Of a stretch of DNA of 64,000 nt, positions 1 to 12,896 are shown piece after piece; within the stretch, counting starts at the first letter, position 1, and each line of letters starts with the position of its first letter. The position numbers were made by a program, and so were the translations under genes. Source of the DNA: Glandiceps talaboti (lineage: Eukaryota; Hemichordata; Enteropneusta; Spengelidae); NCBI RefSeq assembly GCF_964340395.1, contig NC_135561.1, positions 13,113,961 to 13,177,960 of the forward strand, in the 5' to 3' direction. The notes below the pieces were generated by a model that did no database searches, had not been told where the DNA came from, and saw nothing but the letters and a program-made list of their open reading frames with translations.

Positions 1-439
1 GAATATAAACAGTACTGTCGATCAAATATGTTTAGAAATTTAATACGAGATGTGCCATCCAATTTAATCATGTACACGGTAGCACAAGTTTTGAACCAAA
101 ATTAGACATAAAATTGCAACTATTTTCTTACTCTGTTGGTATCAAACATGATTTCCGGGGTGTCGGCAAGAAAAAAGTTCAAAGTTACAACATACATCTG
201 TTCACTTCAAAGGTTGACTCACACTAGCTGTGTAGCCCATCGTCTGTTTAATACTGCAGTGACTGTTATGAATGTCTCGTTGGTCCCCGCCCATACCGTA
301 CTACGAGGATGTAAATAGTACTGAGGTATCTTACCTTACGAATTATGGGAGAAACGTCAACTGTGATCCAAAACTTTCTAACCCACCGAATATCCAACCG
401 GAAGTGTAAAATTTGTGGCTGTAATGTAACTTTCGCCTT

Positions 440-600
440 GAGGGTTGAAATAACCTTTATCGAACTCTAGCCAAAATGGCGACTAGTACGGTGCATTCTG
501 GGAGGGAGTTCCTCGTTTGTGATATGGCACCTCAAAAAAGTAAAATATTAAGTCATTATTTTAATTTTCGTAAAATCTAACTTTTTTGTATAAAGTAATT
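440..600 (+). promoter_or_regulatory. Candidate promoter of the CLCC1-like gene
   Basis: AAAATGGCG at 473-481 matches the core of a YY1 site, and TGCATTCTGGGA at 492-503 matches the core of the ZNF143/Staf site. Both are typical of TATA-less housekeeping promoters in animals and lie 180-200 bases before the first good start codon. A short upstream frame opens with ATG at 524 and stops about 18 codons later, so it would act as an upstream ORF if transcribed. The start site itself cannot be seen. The motifs are direct observations; their promoter function is inferred. Confidence 0.45.
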
Positions 601-679
601 ACTTTTTACAATATTGTACATGAATTTATATAACACTTTGATATTTAATACGTATAAAGCTACGTATTTGCAAATAACT

Positions 680-1230
680 ATGGTATATAAAAAAAAGTAT
701 GCTGAGCGAGGCTTTGTCTCTTTTGACAATGAGGGCGGTCTGTCATCCGCCAGTTTTGAAATGGCAGCAGGTGGCAAATCACGTACAAATAGGGTATCCT
801 CAAAGAAAAATAACACTATTTCGGAGGAGAATGTTACAAGACGCAGTGACTTTATAATTCCATTGATTGCATGCTCATTTGGTGTCTTTTACTTCGTTTT
901 CAAGTATATTGGTAAGTGTGTGACAGTGAAGTGTTTGTTGACCCGGAAACGTACATGGTTAAGTTTTTCATTTCAAGCCACATTAGATTAGTTAAGGTGG
1001 TTTATTAAATTGATTTCACTCTATTAAAATAATTCAAATTTCTAATCATTTAAATACCAAAACTGTATTTTGCACACTTTATCTTCATATGATGAATTTC
1101 CACATCTTTTAAAATTCAGTTTGGATGTAATTTACAAACTGATTAGCCCCCCCCCCCCCAGCCCATTTATCGAAGGATAATACAAGATGACATTTACACA
1201 CGTGTCTCTGTCTGTGTATATGTCTATGTG

Positions 1231-1264
<34 letters not shown>

Positions 1265-3908
1265 TAGCTATAAGATACCTGTATACCTCATGGTAAACTG
1301 TCATCTAGAATTTGAAACCAATGAGGCAGTTACATACAATAAGAAAAGAGAAGACAGCTATAGTTTGTTCCCCAAAATATGACTATGGGCAACTGAAAGT
1401 GAGTGAATCCATATTGTAGTGAATAGCCATAGACTGATCATTCTATATTGTAACTATAAGTAGACTAGTCTGGTAACCACAATTTATTGCATATTATTGT
1501 TAAATAATTATATACTGAAATATGTACAGCCAAAAATATACATATGTAAATGTAATTTATTCCAGAACATTGTTAAAGGCCCAGTTCAGATTAAGATTAT
1601 TATTTAGTTGTGAAAAACAGATGTCTGGCCATGACAGATCTACAGAAGTTAATCCAGAACATAATAATGATCTTATGTAATAATTTATGTGCATGTGGCT
1701 CCATTGGTAAGATAACACTAATTTGAGAACCTGACATTGATGATTGAATCACTGGCTTTTAAATCTGACAATGGCATATCTTGTATGTTAACAGGAATAA
1801 GTTGGATCAAGGCTGATGAAAACAGCAGTCAAGACACTTTCAGTGTAGTTGAACTGTATGAAAGGACTGTACAGTACTGGGAGTCCCTGATGGCTATCAT
1901 TTTCATACCAATACAAGATACTGTTGTCACTGGATACTGGACAAGAGCAAAGTGTATTGTTTTAACTCTGTTGTTAATGATTGGTCTGCTGTCTTTAATA
2001 TTGTGGTGCAGTGTGAAAAGAACGAAGACTACAATTACTAGAATTAGTGACAAAAGAATTAATGAAAAGAAAACCAGAAAATCAACCACACCAGATTCAA
2101 ATCATTCAGATGTATATAGGACTTTCAAAATAGGCACCTATGTTGTTGTAATAGCTGCAGTTGTTAGCATACCATGGGAGTGGATTAGCATGTACCAGAA
2201 TGAGGTAGCAAAGAAAGCTGCCATTCTTTATGAGGTATGTGAGTTATAAATAGTGCACTATGGGAGTGGATTAGCATGTACCAGAACAAGGTAGCAAAAA
2301 CAGCTGCCATTCTTTATCAGGTATGTGAGTTATAAATAGTGCACTATGGGAGTGGATTAGCATGTACCAGAACAAGGTAGCAAAAACAGCTGCCATCTTT
2401 TATCAGGTGTGTGAGTTATAGACATAATAGTGCATCATGGTCTGTTTATCACTGGCAAATGCCAGTAATTACTGGCAACTTCCTAGGCTGTCAACATAAT
2501 CTTGGGTCAGATCAGATCAGGTCAGGTTGATCCCCCAAGCTATGCAAGGAGAGTCAATTTGGGCACCGCAAGTGTGACTTCATGTAATACTTTAATGCAA
2601 TTTGGAGCAACTTTAGGTGCCTCAAAGGTCAAAGGTTGCAAAATCAAAAACACTCATGGTTACAGCAGCAAATTTTGCAGTAATAGCTGCCGCCAAACCA
2701 GTTTTACTGCGAGGTACATGTAGGTGAATGACCTTTGCATTCCTGCAATAGTTGGAATGGGTGGGTGCTATAGCAGGAATTGGTAATGAAAGAGTTAAGA
2801 ATGAGACAGTATTCTTTTTATTAACTTTAGATCCAATAAAGTTAAGGGAATTTTTCTTTTTCACATTTCTACTGTGTCCATTTTGCAAAGCATATACATA
2901 AATACATTTAAAGAAATGTTTAATGTTTTAAAGAAAAAGACATTTTTCTTGTTTATCTAACAGGATATTCCTGCAGAATGTACTCCACAACAGATGAGCA
3001 TTTGGCAGTCAATCAAGTACTGGTTGTCATGGCATTTTATTTGGGGTCATGACCCCTGTTATCAGTACCATCATGCTTTGCTGGTGGATCCACTTTGGGA
3101 AGTAACCCCTATCATGGTAAGTCATTAGACATCCAATCAAGGAACTTGATGAAACTTTCATGTTTTGCGCAACCTTATATCCAAGCAATTGAAGCATCAA
3201 GAATGAAACAGAAAATGCATATTAATAAAGTCTAATTAATGATTAAATAAAATAAACATATGATTTTGTTCCCAGCCTTTGGCCCAAAGGGAGGATACCT
3301 CCCTTCCAGACCATCAACCTGTGACCCCGCTGAGGTTAAGTTACTCAGTCTCAAAAAACTTAGAGGGAACACTGACCTTGGTTATGTGATATAATCACCC
3401 TGTAATCAAGATAGTGTAAACACTAAATGAGATTGTATGTATGTATGACCACTTGAGTAACACTTTCTATCAGAAACACCACTCTACTGTGAGTGGAATT
3501 AAATCAGTAACATTTGAGAAAAAGTATCAACTTTGCCTATATATACCCCTTTAATATATCTGACAATTCTTATATTTGTTTCATCAACAGGCTGTGTCAT
3601 CTGCCTTCACTCGGTGCATCATCAAACCATTGGAAATCATTTCTGGAGGACTAGGTCAGAGTTTACAGAGACTCTTCAGCAGTATCCCATTGGCATGGCA
3701 ACCGGTTGTCATGGTAGCTGGTATAATACTTTTAATAATGGTACTCATTATGAGTTGCAATTATAGAATATCCATACCGTTCCTGATGTCTCTGGAACCA
3801 AAATGTAACACAGCAAAGAAGTCTTGTGATAACAGATGTAGCAGTAACATTTCTGGAACAAGTTCTCCCAGAAGAAAGAGACCAGCTGTTACCAATGGAT
3901 GTACTTAA
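680..3908 (+). CDS. CLCC1: CLCC1-like (chloride channel CLIC-like) membrane protein
   Basis: Four exons: 680-911, 1795-2234, 2964-3116 and 3591-3908, giving about 380 residues. All donors are GT (gtaagt, gtatgt, gtaagt), all acceptors AG, and the phases agree. CLCC1 is an ER membrane protein linked to anion permeability and ER homeostasis. The family signature runs across exons 2-4: WEW after a membrane segment, then DPCYQYHHALLVDPLWEV, then a stretch with PLEIISGGLG followed by IPLAWQPVV. Predicted membrane segments are encoded in exon 1 (IACSFGVFYFVF), twice in exon 2, and in exon 4 (VMVAGIILLIMVLIM). It is shorter than the roughly 550-residue human protein: the luminal N-terminal region and the acidic C-tail are much reduced. 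ATG 680 and ATG 761 (start MAAGGK) are in frame and both have good context; I chose the first. Exon 1 is the least certain part. Confidence 0.72.
1231..1261. repeat. (TG)n microsatellite
   Basis: A run of about 15 TG units in intron 1 of the CLCC1-like gene. Confidence 0.9.
2174..2431 (+). repeat. 86-bp tandem triplication of an exon-intron junction
   Basis: The unit starting ATGGGAGTGGATTAG occurs at 2174, 2260 and 2346, exactly 86 bases apart. The first copy is the last 61 bases of exon 2 plus the donor and the first 25 bases of the intron; the next two lie inside the intron and carry their own donor (caggtatgt, caggtgtgt). The two extra copies share substitutions (AACAAGG for AATGAGG) that the exon copy lacks. 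86 is not a multiple of three and each unit has a TAA after the donor, so read-through would end translation. Confidence 0.9.
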
Positions 3909-4075
3909 ACACTTCTAAAGCTTTATAAACACATTAAGTTTTAAATGGCCAATCACCATCGTACTTCTCAGACATTATTCAGACCAAGTCATACCCACTG
4001 TAACTTCTATCCTCTGACTAACGTCTTCTGTTTGAACACAGGTATAGACTCATTTCATTTGGCAGGCCAAGCTTT

Positions 4076-4310
4076 TCACAGCAAGAAACTGCACTTGCTA
4101 CTCTTTAAGATAGCAAGACATTAATACTTGCTATATTTTACATGTAGTCTGAATGAAATAAACCATAGTTCATTTCACTTAGACAAAATGTATCAAGAAA
4201 CTGTGTATAGACATTCAATCTTGCTCTCTTAAAATGAAGCCGGTACAGTTCAGTTTCTTTTTTGTTTCTGTGTGGTTCTCTCAAACAGAGCCAGTGAACA
4301 GTAACCTACT
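4076..4310. mobile_element. Palindromic MITE, family P, copy 1
   Basis: Contains AAGAAACTGCACTTGCTAC then TTTAAGATAGCAAGA, and later the reverse complement form CAATCTTGCTCTCTTAAAA with CAGTTTCTTTTTTG. The same arrangement recurs near 45.3, 46.9, 49.1, 53.3 and 56.1 kb. This copy lies in the presumed 3' UTR of the CLCC1-like gene, upstream of its last polyadenylation signal. Confidence 0.7.
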
Positions 4311-4476
4311 CTGGGCTGTAGCTTCAAAGATGCTCAATATTTGAGACTGATAGAGTAGCTCATTAGCATAATATCATGTATACAAGAATATGACCAGGGA
4401 ATACAAGGTAGTCAGAATGAATCGTGTTAGATATAATGTAAATTTCTGTACAGGAACTAATCAAGAAAAGAAATGA

Positions 4477-4482
4477 AATAAA
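4477..4482 (+). terminator. Polyadenylation signal AATAAA, CLCC1-like gene
   Basis: AATAAA lies 569 bases after the stop codon. An earlier AATAAA near 4156 lies inside the MITE and could give a shorter transcript. Confidence 0.45.
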
Positions 4483-4980
4483 ATTCTGATTGAATTTTTA
4501 AAAGCATAACTGATCAGTTTTCTGTAGTAGTGTTATATATATTCATGGTAATATGAGTGCGACATCATAAACCACTTGCCATCCATCATGTAGCCATGGT
4601 ATGTATGACGCCCTCACTTTGTCTTTATTTTAAGCCTTTGTTTTTAGCTGAGCTTCAAGGGAATGCCACTCCATATAAAGGTATTTTACTAAACTTTGGA
4701 CAATCTTTTCATGATTTCGCTTTGGCTTGGTTGCCAAGGAACACCAGTTGAAACTCACCTGTATTGTTCTTTCAGGGATGCACCTTTGTGTACTGGGTCC
4801 GCACCCAAAAACCAGTTACCAATGACTAACATATACGATGGCTAATTATTCAGTGATACTTCAGTAACAACTAGTATAGTTTTAACACGGTGACAGTTTC
4901 AAAACTAAGCTTTCGCTCATCAAGATCATGAACCTTGCCACTACACTACATACATTGACTACTAATTAGTCATAAGTAAT

Positions 4981-5174
4981 TTACCAATTTCTAGTGAATA
5001 TATCTTTTATTTGATTAAAAAATGTCCCAGCTACAGCTAGTCCATGTTTAATGTGTCTGCTTGGTAAATTTATCACAGCAAACATATCTGATTGTTTTGG
5101 CCTACAGCTTACAATTGTATTAAAAGCATGTATATACCCTACGGAATTAGGTCTATAAAGGTATCCGTAATTCA
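4981..5174 (-). CDS. Possible terminal exon, product unknown
   Basis: An open frame of 64 codons ends in TAA at 4983-4981 and is preceded by an acceptor-like ataacag. The peptide includes YRPNSVGYIHAF, CRPKQSDMFAV and NLPSRHIKHGLAVAGTFF, with a composition more like a real protein than translated AT-rich noise. I do not recognise the family and found no upstream partner exon. It could be the end of a small gene, a pseudogene or a transposon fragment. Confidence 0.25.
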
Positions 5175-6047
5175 CTGTTATTTGTTATTTAAAAACATCA
5201 ATATTTTCCATCACAGTGCCCCATTTGTAATTTCCAATACTATAAGTTTGAATAAGGCCCTTTGAATCTAGCGCTATTTTTAACGTGCCAAACATCGAAA
5301 GTGTTTGATTTGGTTCAATTCAACAAATTCGTATGAATACAATGACCTGTTTAGAGTTTCCCGAGTACGGATAAGGGGAATTGCTGACTGTGTCTTGCAT
5401 GCGCTATATTGTTACCTATCCATGTTCAGGGCCATCGAATGTCACGATCATGACAATAAATCATCAACTGACCATAATAAGAATTCATCACACATCATGA
5501 TCATATAGCATTTCCCTAATATTTTCTTTGTTAGGCCAAGCAAATTAAGAGTGGTCTAAGGGGCCTTTTCATGATAGGAAAATGAGAAAAAACCTTTAGG
5601 CCACAATTAATATCGACTGCATGACGAAAAACCATTGGGGAATGTATCTCAGCTAGTATGATTTATGAAAACCCGGAAAATGTAATTGCAAGTTTGAACG
5701 ATATTTCAGATACCGTAGGACCAATGATGTAGATGAGAGTCGATGTGAAGTAGAATAACCAGGGTACAAATATATTCCCTATGTTTTGTTTGAACGCGTT
5801 TAACTTGGCTAGCGTGAGGTAAAATCACAACGTAAGCCAGCGATCAAGTTCAGCATATTTGTCAAGAAAAGTACGGGCAAGTAGACACAAAATCATGTTT
5901 CAGAACTATCCTACAAGTTTGGTATCTGTAATTATTGTAAATTGTGATTAAAAAAACAAATTAATTGAATGTACATGAACACTCTGGGGTGCATAAAACT
6001 CAATGCAATCGCATTATTCGTGTGATAAGAAACATAATTTACCTTTC

Positions 6048-6208
6048 TGCCTGGTTATAAGGGCACTAGTAGAGGTATATTACGCTCTTATATGCAGCAC
6101 AGACAAGTAAGAATACAGCATCTTATCTTATCTGAAACTGAAATAGTTGATACATAACAGTACGAGGGGGTAATATGATGTCTACTAGTGCCCGAATAAA
6201 GCCAGGCA
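6048..6208. mobile_element. Palindromic MITE, family M, copy 1
   Basis: Bounded by TGCCTGG and CCAGGCA. The inner arms are GGGCACTAGTAGA and TCTACTAGTGCCC. Homologous copies lie in the lectin gene at 8124-8243 and 13234-13373. Similarity continues for about 200 bases past the right arm in all three, so the true element may be longer than the palindrome. Confidence 0.7.
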
Positions 6209-6934
6209 ATAAATGTCTTATAACACGTCATATTCTCTCCACACAGTCAAAGCATTAAATCACAGAATTCGAAAAGACTCCCATCCAAATATCTATTTCC
6301 CTAGGGGAATAGAACATGACTAATGCACGGTTTATGCAAATTGAGGTCACTACGAGTCACTAGTCCATACCACGTGCCACGATCTAAACCAATCCCTGAA
6401 GGCTGTATGAAAAGGGCGCGTCTTATATAGACTTAATTCAAAAGAGTAAGGTTAAGGATGTTACAGGTCGTTACTCGCAGTTTCACGCTTCCTTAGCGAT
6501 CATCAGACGACTGATATAAATTGGGTTTGTTAAGGTCGATATGCGTGTACTTAAAATTTTACATATATATATTATATATATACATCACGTGCGTCATCAC
6601 CTATTTCGAAGTTTTTTTTCTGAATAATGACATTAGACTCGTGAAATGGGGTCTACCTGCGTAAAACCAATGTTGTATCATTCAATATTCTATAGATTAA
6701 GTTTTGCAGGAAGTGTCTACATTTTTTACACTCCAATTACTTCAAATATCTTGTTCATATAGTTTAAGTCAACAAACCCAATTCAATACAAATATCGATG
6801 TTTTCCTGATTTTGTAGGTCTGTGAAAGCATTGTTATGTAAATATTTGATATTTAAGAGCGCTGATAAATGTACAGAAGTTGTTACAGTAAATCAGTTAA
6901 TTCGGTCTGTTCAACGGATTTGTTCAAGGCAGTA

Positions 6935-7025
6935 ATGATAAAGATGATATCTTCACGCCAAAATCTGAAGTTCTTGAACATTTCAACCGTGTTTATAATT
7001 TTGACAGGATTGTATACAATGACAT
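6935..7025 (+). CDS. Lectin gene exon 1: signal peptide
   Basis: ATG 6935 opens a basic start (MIKMISSRQNLK) followed by a hydrophobic core with VFIILTGLY, a standard signal peptide shape. A second in-frame ATG is at 6944. The donor is CAT|gtaagt and the exon ends in phase 1, as CTLD A requires. Confidence 0.7.
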
Positions 7026-7624
7026 GTAAGTACTAACTTTGATGATAGTTTATAGTACATAGTTTCATTTAATCATTTATCACAAATAATTTCATATGCA
7101 ATATAACACACGGCAGTAGGCTCCAGTCTTACTTTTCGAATATGCAGTCAGTGTAGCTCCATATTCAACGAAATATTAATTTTATCCACTTGATACCGGC
7201 GTACCACAAGAATCTGTTCTTGGTCCATTACTTTTCAATGTGTACACTTCTCCTTTGTGGGAACTAGAGGAGATGGTTGTCTGGACAGCTTTTATGCTAC
7301 AATAATTCATCTTTATATATTGTCTTTTGCTAGGGATGAGGCCGCCTTGACGGCTAGCAATCTTAAATCATGCATCTTAGAAGATAGGGGTCTTCGTTGT
7401 CCGCGAACTACAAAAAAGAAAGAATTTATCACGGGGGGGGGGTGATCTGTCTGGATTGGGAATTTTGTGTTTCGCTATGTTTTAATTCTCATTTAAAGTA
7501 AGCCCAAAAGCCTCGGTGTTATCCTTGACTCTGGTCTGAGTTTTTTCTCAAGTATGTAAAAAAACAACCAGTTAGGATCAGTGTGAAAAAACAGTTTTTT
7601 AGTAGGACTTATTACACACACACA

Positions 7625-7672
<48 letters not shown>

Positions 7673-9600
7673 TACATACATACATACATACATACATACA
7701 TACATACATACATACATACATACATACATACATTCAGACAGACAGACAGACAGACAGACACATAGATCAAACTTTGCCTTCGTGAGAGGAAAGTTCCACA
7801 TTAATAATTCCATTAGAAAGAATTTATCACGGGGGGGGGGGGGCTTACCTTAAATTTTCAAACCAATTATTATTTGACGTAAACACAGATGCAGTATGGC
7901 AAACTGGAGAGTATGGTGATTCAACATATACACTGGTTGATCAATATATGACGTGGGATGATGCTGTTGACTACTGTGTTGACAATAATTTGGGTTATCT
8001 TTCGATTATTTCAAGTTATGGCGAGGCACAGGGAGTGGCGCAAATTGTGTTAAATAACTATCCAAACACGTGAGTAGCACATGCTGATAGCATATATATA
8101 TAGTTGTGTATTATCATACAATTATTGCCTGGCCATTAGGGCACTAGTAGATGTCTATTAACCCTCCGAGGGCTGTTAGATAGCAACTATTTTCCTCGGC
8201 TTGCTACATAACATCTACTAGTGCCCGAATAAAGCCATGCAATAAGTGTTTTATGAATATAACACATCATATTCTCAGACATATATTCGTTCCATAGTCA
8301 AAGCAAATCCCCGATAAGACTTCCCTGCATACAATGAATATTGCCTTAGGGATAATATAACATTACATTAGGATTATATAGCATATGCAAATTGAGTTCA
8401 CATTGGGTCAATAGTCCATACCATGTGATACGATCTAAGCCAATCACTGAACGCTATAAATATGGAAACGATCTTTTCTAATAACATTTAATAATTCATA
8501 ACAAATGAAAAATGAATAGCTATGTAAATTGTTATAGATTTCTATAATTATATGAGTATGTTAAACTTGGTAGATCTAACTCTTATTAGGTAAGGTAGAA
8601 TTTGCCTCGGAGACAACATTCCCTGAAGAATCATGAAAGTTTGTGCATGGCTTTTTCTTTTCTTTTTAATTTTTGGGGTCCACCGTACTATTTTCAAAGA
8701 AATCGTCAATCCTTTATTTTTATTTTCCCCGATACAGTTTCAATTTGGCGGCCATATTGCCCATCATTTTAACCTCAATTTTTTGTTATTTATAGTCAGT
8801 TTATCAAGTTTCGGTTTTCTTGAACAAAGTGACAAACGCATATCAAAACAAGTATCGTTGCAAGTTCTCAACCATATAGCTACACATTTCATACCTTATT
8901 CTGATATTTATAACACAATGATAAAACTTGTCATTTTACATACAGCAATGACAATCCATGGTTTGGTATAAATGATAAGGTTGCTGGAGGCGTTTACAGA
9001 ACTGTTGATGGTGACATAGCCAACTATTTACCATGGGATAGCGGAAGCCCATATTTTGAACCAACTGGCTACGGTCAGAATTGTCTCCGGTTATCGGGTA
9101 CAAATGGCAAATTTCACGATGAAGACTGTAATTCTGCTAGTAGAGGAGGACTTTGTGAAATGGTAACAGGTACATGAATACACTTTAGTTACACTTTCTT
9201 TAGTGAAACTTTCTTTAGTGACACTCATGAATTACGGAGGGTTAATAAGATAATTACATATAGCTCAAGACAATTCTATCAGGCTTTACTGAGCTGCCTC
9301 AGTAGGCCCAATCCATCATCCCAATTATGGCTTATGTCCAGTCACGTGACCAAAAAACGGTAATCAGAACAGTTGCTATTGTTTGGGGTTTATTCCACAT
9401 TCTCCGTATGTGTCGAGTTTTTTTATCCAGAAGCTTTCACGTGTTAGTCTGTATGATTTGTTCTTCCATATCTTTTCAAGTACTACTATTTTGAAGTCGG
9501 CAAGGGAGTGGTTGGCTGAGTTGAAATGAGTTTGTAACGGATCTGTTGATTTTTATCTTAAGTTCCGTAATGAATTCGAAGGTGATATATTAGGGATGAA

Positions 9601-9680
<80 letters not shown>

Positions 9681-12600
9681 CACCATTTTCTAAAAAACGG
9701 CTGGCTCAAGTCAAACGAAATTTGGTGCACATATTATTTAGGGTAATGGCTAGAACTGATTAGGTTTGATAAACATACCATGAATATTAATGAGCGATTG
9801 ACGTAATGTAATTTTCGCTAATAAGCTTATGGATTGCATGGCACAACTGTAAACTGCTTGAAACTCTTGTTATGATTGACCTATCCCAATTTGAATATTG
9901 ACCCAACGATCTAAATCTCGCACACCATGATAAATAAACCACATCTGTGGGCAATCTTGCTAGAGAAATCACAAAGATAAATCCATACCTCGATCTCTTC
10001 TGCGATCAAAAATTGAAAATGTATTTTTTTTATATAAATATTTCGATGCTGAGGAGCGAGTTTGGTGCCAGAACATAGTGCATTGACATTTTAATCACGA
10101 CAATGCAAATGGGAAAATAAATGTTGTTATGTTGGGCTGTGCACTCAGCGCTTGAATTGGGTAAATTTTTCCCCAATGTTCCGACGTTGATTGGCTTCCT
10201 TCTAGACCGTTCAAAGTATTCGGATTGCTTGTAATAAAATGAACATACATCGCAATATATATCAATAAGTTTCCGGCCAGATTTGAATGTTAGATTTCGA
10301 GCAACAAAACGAATTTGAGGCCATGGAAATCCACTTCATTATGGCCTGCATCGGGAAATTCTTGAACTGAGTGTTACACAAGGGACGGTCGCACAATGTC
10401 ACACAAGCTCAATAAGGATGATTTGTGTAGGTGTTTTCTCACTATCTAGGTACATCGGGCAGTGCGTTTGTGTAAGTTCGGGGGGGGGGGTACTCTTCCT
10501 TCATGCTTTATATATAAATAATATATTATATATAATTATTTAACAGTGACAGTAACAACGCAGTCATCGGCTACTGCAGCTCAACCGTTAATGTGTTTTA
10601 AATATTGTATTTTACTGTCTACTCTGATGCTGAGGCAAGACAGAGGGCTTTATAGTCATAGTATGTGTGTGGCAATTAAAACATTTGTTTGTGTAGGCAG
10701 AGAAAATGTGGAAGACAGCGAGATACATACACAGCCACAGACGGACAGACACGCGCACAGACACACATACATGCACGCACGCACGCACGCACACACGCAC
10801 ACACACACACACACACACTACTTTGAGAAGGATGTCATATGGAGAATGCATGACTTAATCAAGACCTTTTTCATTGTCCTCAGGGATCTTGAAACTACGT
10901 TATCTATGGAAAATCGTACCTTGTATGTGCAAAGGTTTGGAGATTAGATAGAGTGCAGACTTTAGAATCCTACTAGTATAGTGGAGTAATGAAAGACATG
11001 CCATCATCTTACTACCTAGAACTACATACCAAGGGATAATTGATATCCATACGAATTGCTATAATTACAAAGTAATTATGTGTCTGCAAACCTGTTTCGT
11101 AAAATCATTTTCACTACTAAAGGTACATCAGGATGGCCAGAGACTGAATATGGTGGTTCTACATACACAGCAGTTGACCAAGCCATGTCATGGGATGACG
11201 CTGTTGGCTACTGCACCGATAATAATCTGGGTTATCTCGTTATTATTACAAGCCTTGGCGAACTTAGTGTACTGCGCACATTTGCAATAGCCAACCTACC
11301 AATCACGTGAGTCATACTTTTTACATGTATTTGTTTCTAGGTTTGGTTCGATGTGCACTGCAGTTATCATTAAAAGGCACAATTATAGGGGGACTTTGTG
11401 AATCCACTTTTTAAATTGTATCCAATTTGGTTTCATTCTTTTCGCTTATCAGTGTGGCCCTAGCTCAGGCTCTATCTCATACCTTGGTTTAGTTTATGTC
11501 GAAGGTGACGCGTATAGCGCCCTCTAAATATCATAATACAATTTATATTTATAGTGCTGACAGACCATGGCTTGGGATAAATGACAAAGATAGCGAGGGT
11601 ACTTACAAAACTGTTAATGGTGACAGCGCCACCTATTTACCATGGTTTACCCCGGGTGAACCAGATGGAACTTTTGAGGACTGTGTGCGTTTAGCAAATA
11701 GCGATGACAAAATTCTTGATGAACCTTGTTCAAATAATAAAGGATTTCTCTGCGAAAGGCAAACAGGTAGGTGGTTTTATTGTTTTCATGACATGTTTGC
11801 ATGCTAAAACAGCCTAAAACACTAGATATGCATATGAGATAGAAAGTTAGGACAAAATATTTTAAAAATTTAAGAACTTCAAAACCGTCGACATAATGAA
11901 AGATAAGGCCTACGACAAATTTGTTTGTTTCCCGTTACCTGACTCCACCTAGGTTTTAACTGCTGACCATAAACTTGTATTTACGCATTCGAGAGAAAAT
12001 AATATAAAATCGCAAAAACTAGTGGATGTGGAAACTGACATCAACTGACAAAGACAATATAAAAATGTTCTTCCAATCTGTAATGGCTGTACATCTGATG
12101 TGAAGAAACCAATAACACAGAGACCATATGGAAAACAACGGAAAACATAACTACCTGAGTATCCTGCAGTAGAACTTGGATGAAAGTGGACTATCGAAAT
12201 GCGCGCCTGCAGTAGAACTCGGACTTTATTTCATGCAGGCCCTCGGTTCTACCTCACGGCCAAGCTTAAAATCTGGAGTCAGTTGAGCCAGATGTTCATC
12301 GTTCCAAAGTTCAAAGAAGTTCATTTACTTATCGAAATCAACTAATCAGCAAATATCTGAGGTCATTATCTTCACAATAACTGAATAAATCAAACATTTA
12401 ACGAGTATCCTGGAATTATGACGTCATGCATAATAGCATCTACGTATACGAACATTTCATTGCGACATCAGGACGCTACAATCACGTTTGAAGACATGTA
12501 CACAGTGTCTATTGTCTTTACATTCACGGAAACTATTGTAATAAAAGAGATTCATTTTTTGAACTAGTTTTTTAATACTACAGATGGACGTAGCGAAATA

Positions 12601-12711
12601 TATAATGTATATATTAAGACAGGGCAATTTACTTTGAATAGTTTGACGGTACCCAAGCCAGTTTGTAGAAAGATACTGATCAATTCCGATCATTCACACA
12701 CACACACACAC

Positions 12712-12750
<39 letters not shown>

Positions 12751-12813
12751 TACATACATACATACATACATACATACATACACACATACATACATACATA
12801 CATACACACATAC

Positions 12814-12896
<83 letters not shown>

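Larger units (their letters stand above)
4483..6934. other. Intergenic region between the CLCC1-like and lectin genes
   Basis: AT-rich, with no recognised gene except one doubtful minus-strand exon at 4981-5174. It includes a MITE (family M, 6048-6208), whose right-hand flank up to about 6430 resembles the flanks of the other two M copies, and a palindromic AT stretch near 6562-6584. The lectin promoter should lie near its right end, but no clear TATA box or initiator is visible. Confidence 0.6.

Noticed and set aside
7493-7813. Long Cys/Val/Tyr and His/Thr frames over the CA/CATA/CAGA arrays (also near 10.7, 12.8, 16.0, 22.4, 31.6, 48.9, 57.6 and 62.8 kb)
   Set aside because: They are translations of microsatellites, open on both strands, with no splice or start logic.
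8633-8971. A 112-codon + frame starting with a hydrophobic stretch that resembles a signal peptide
   Set aside because: It lies in the CTLD A intron and runs into exon 3 in the wrong frame; the equivalent frame is not kept in the paralogous CTLD C intron.
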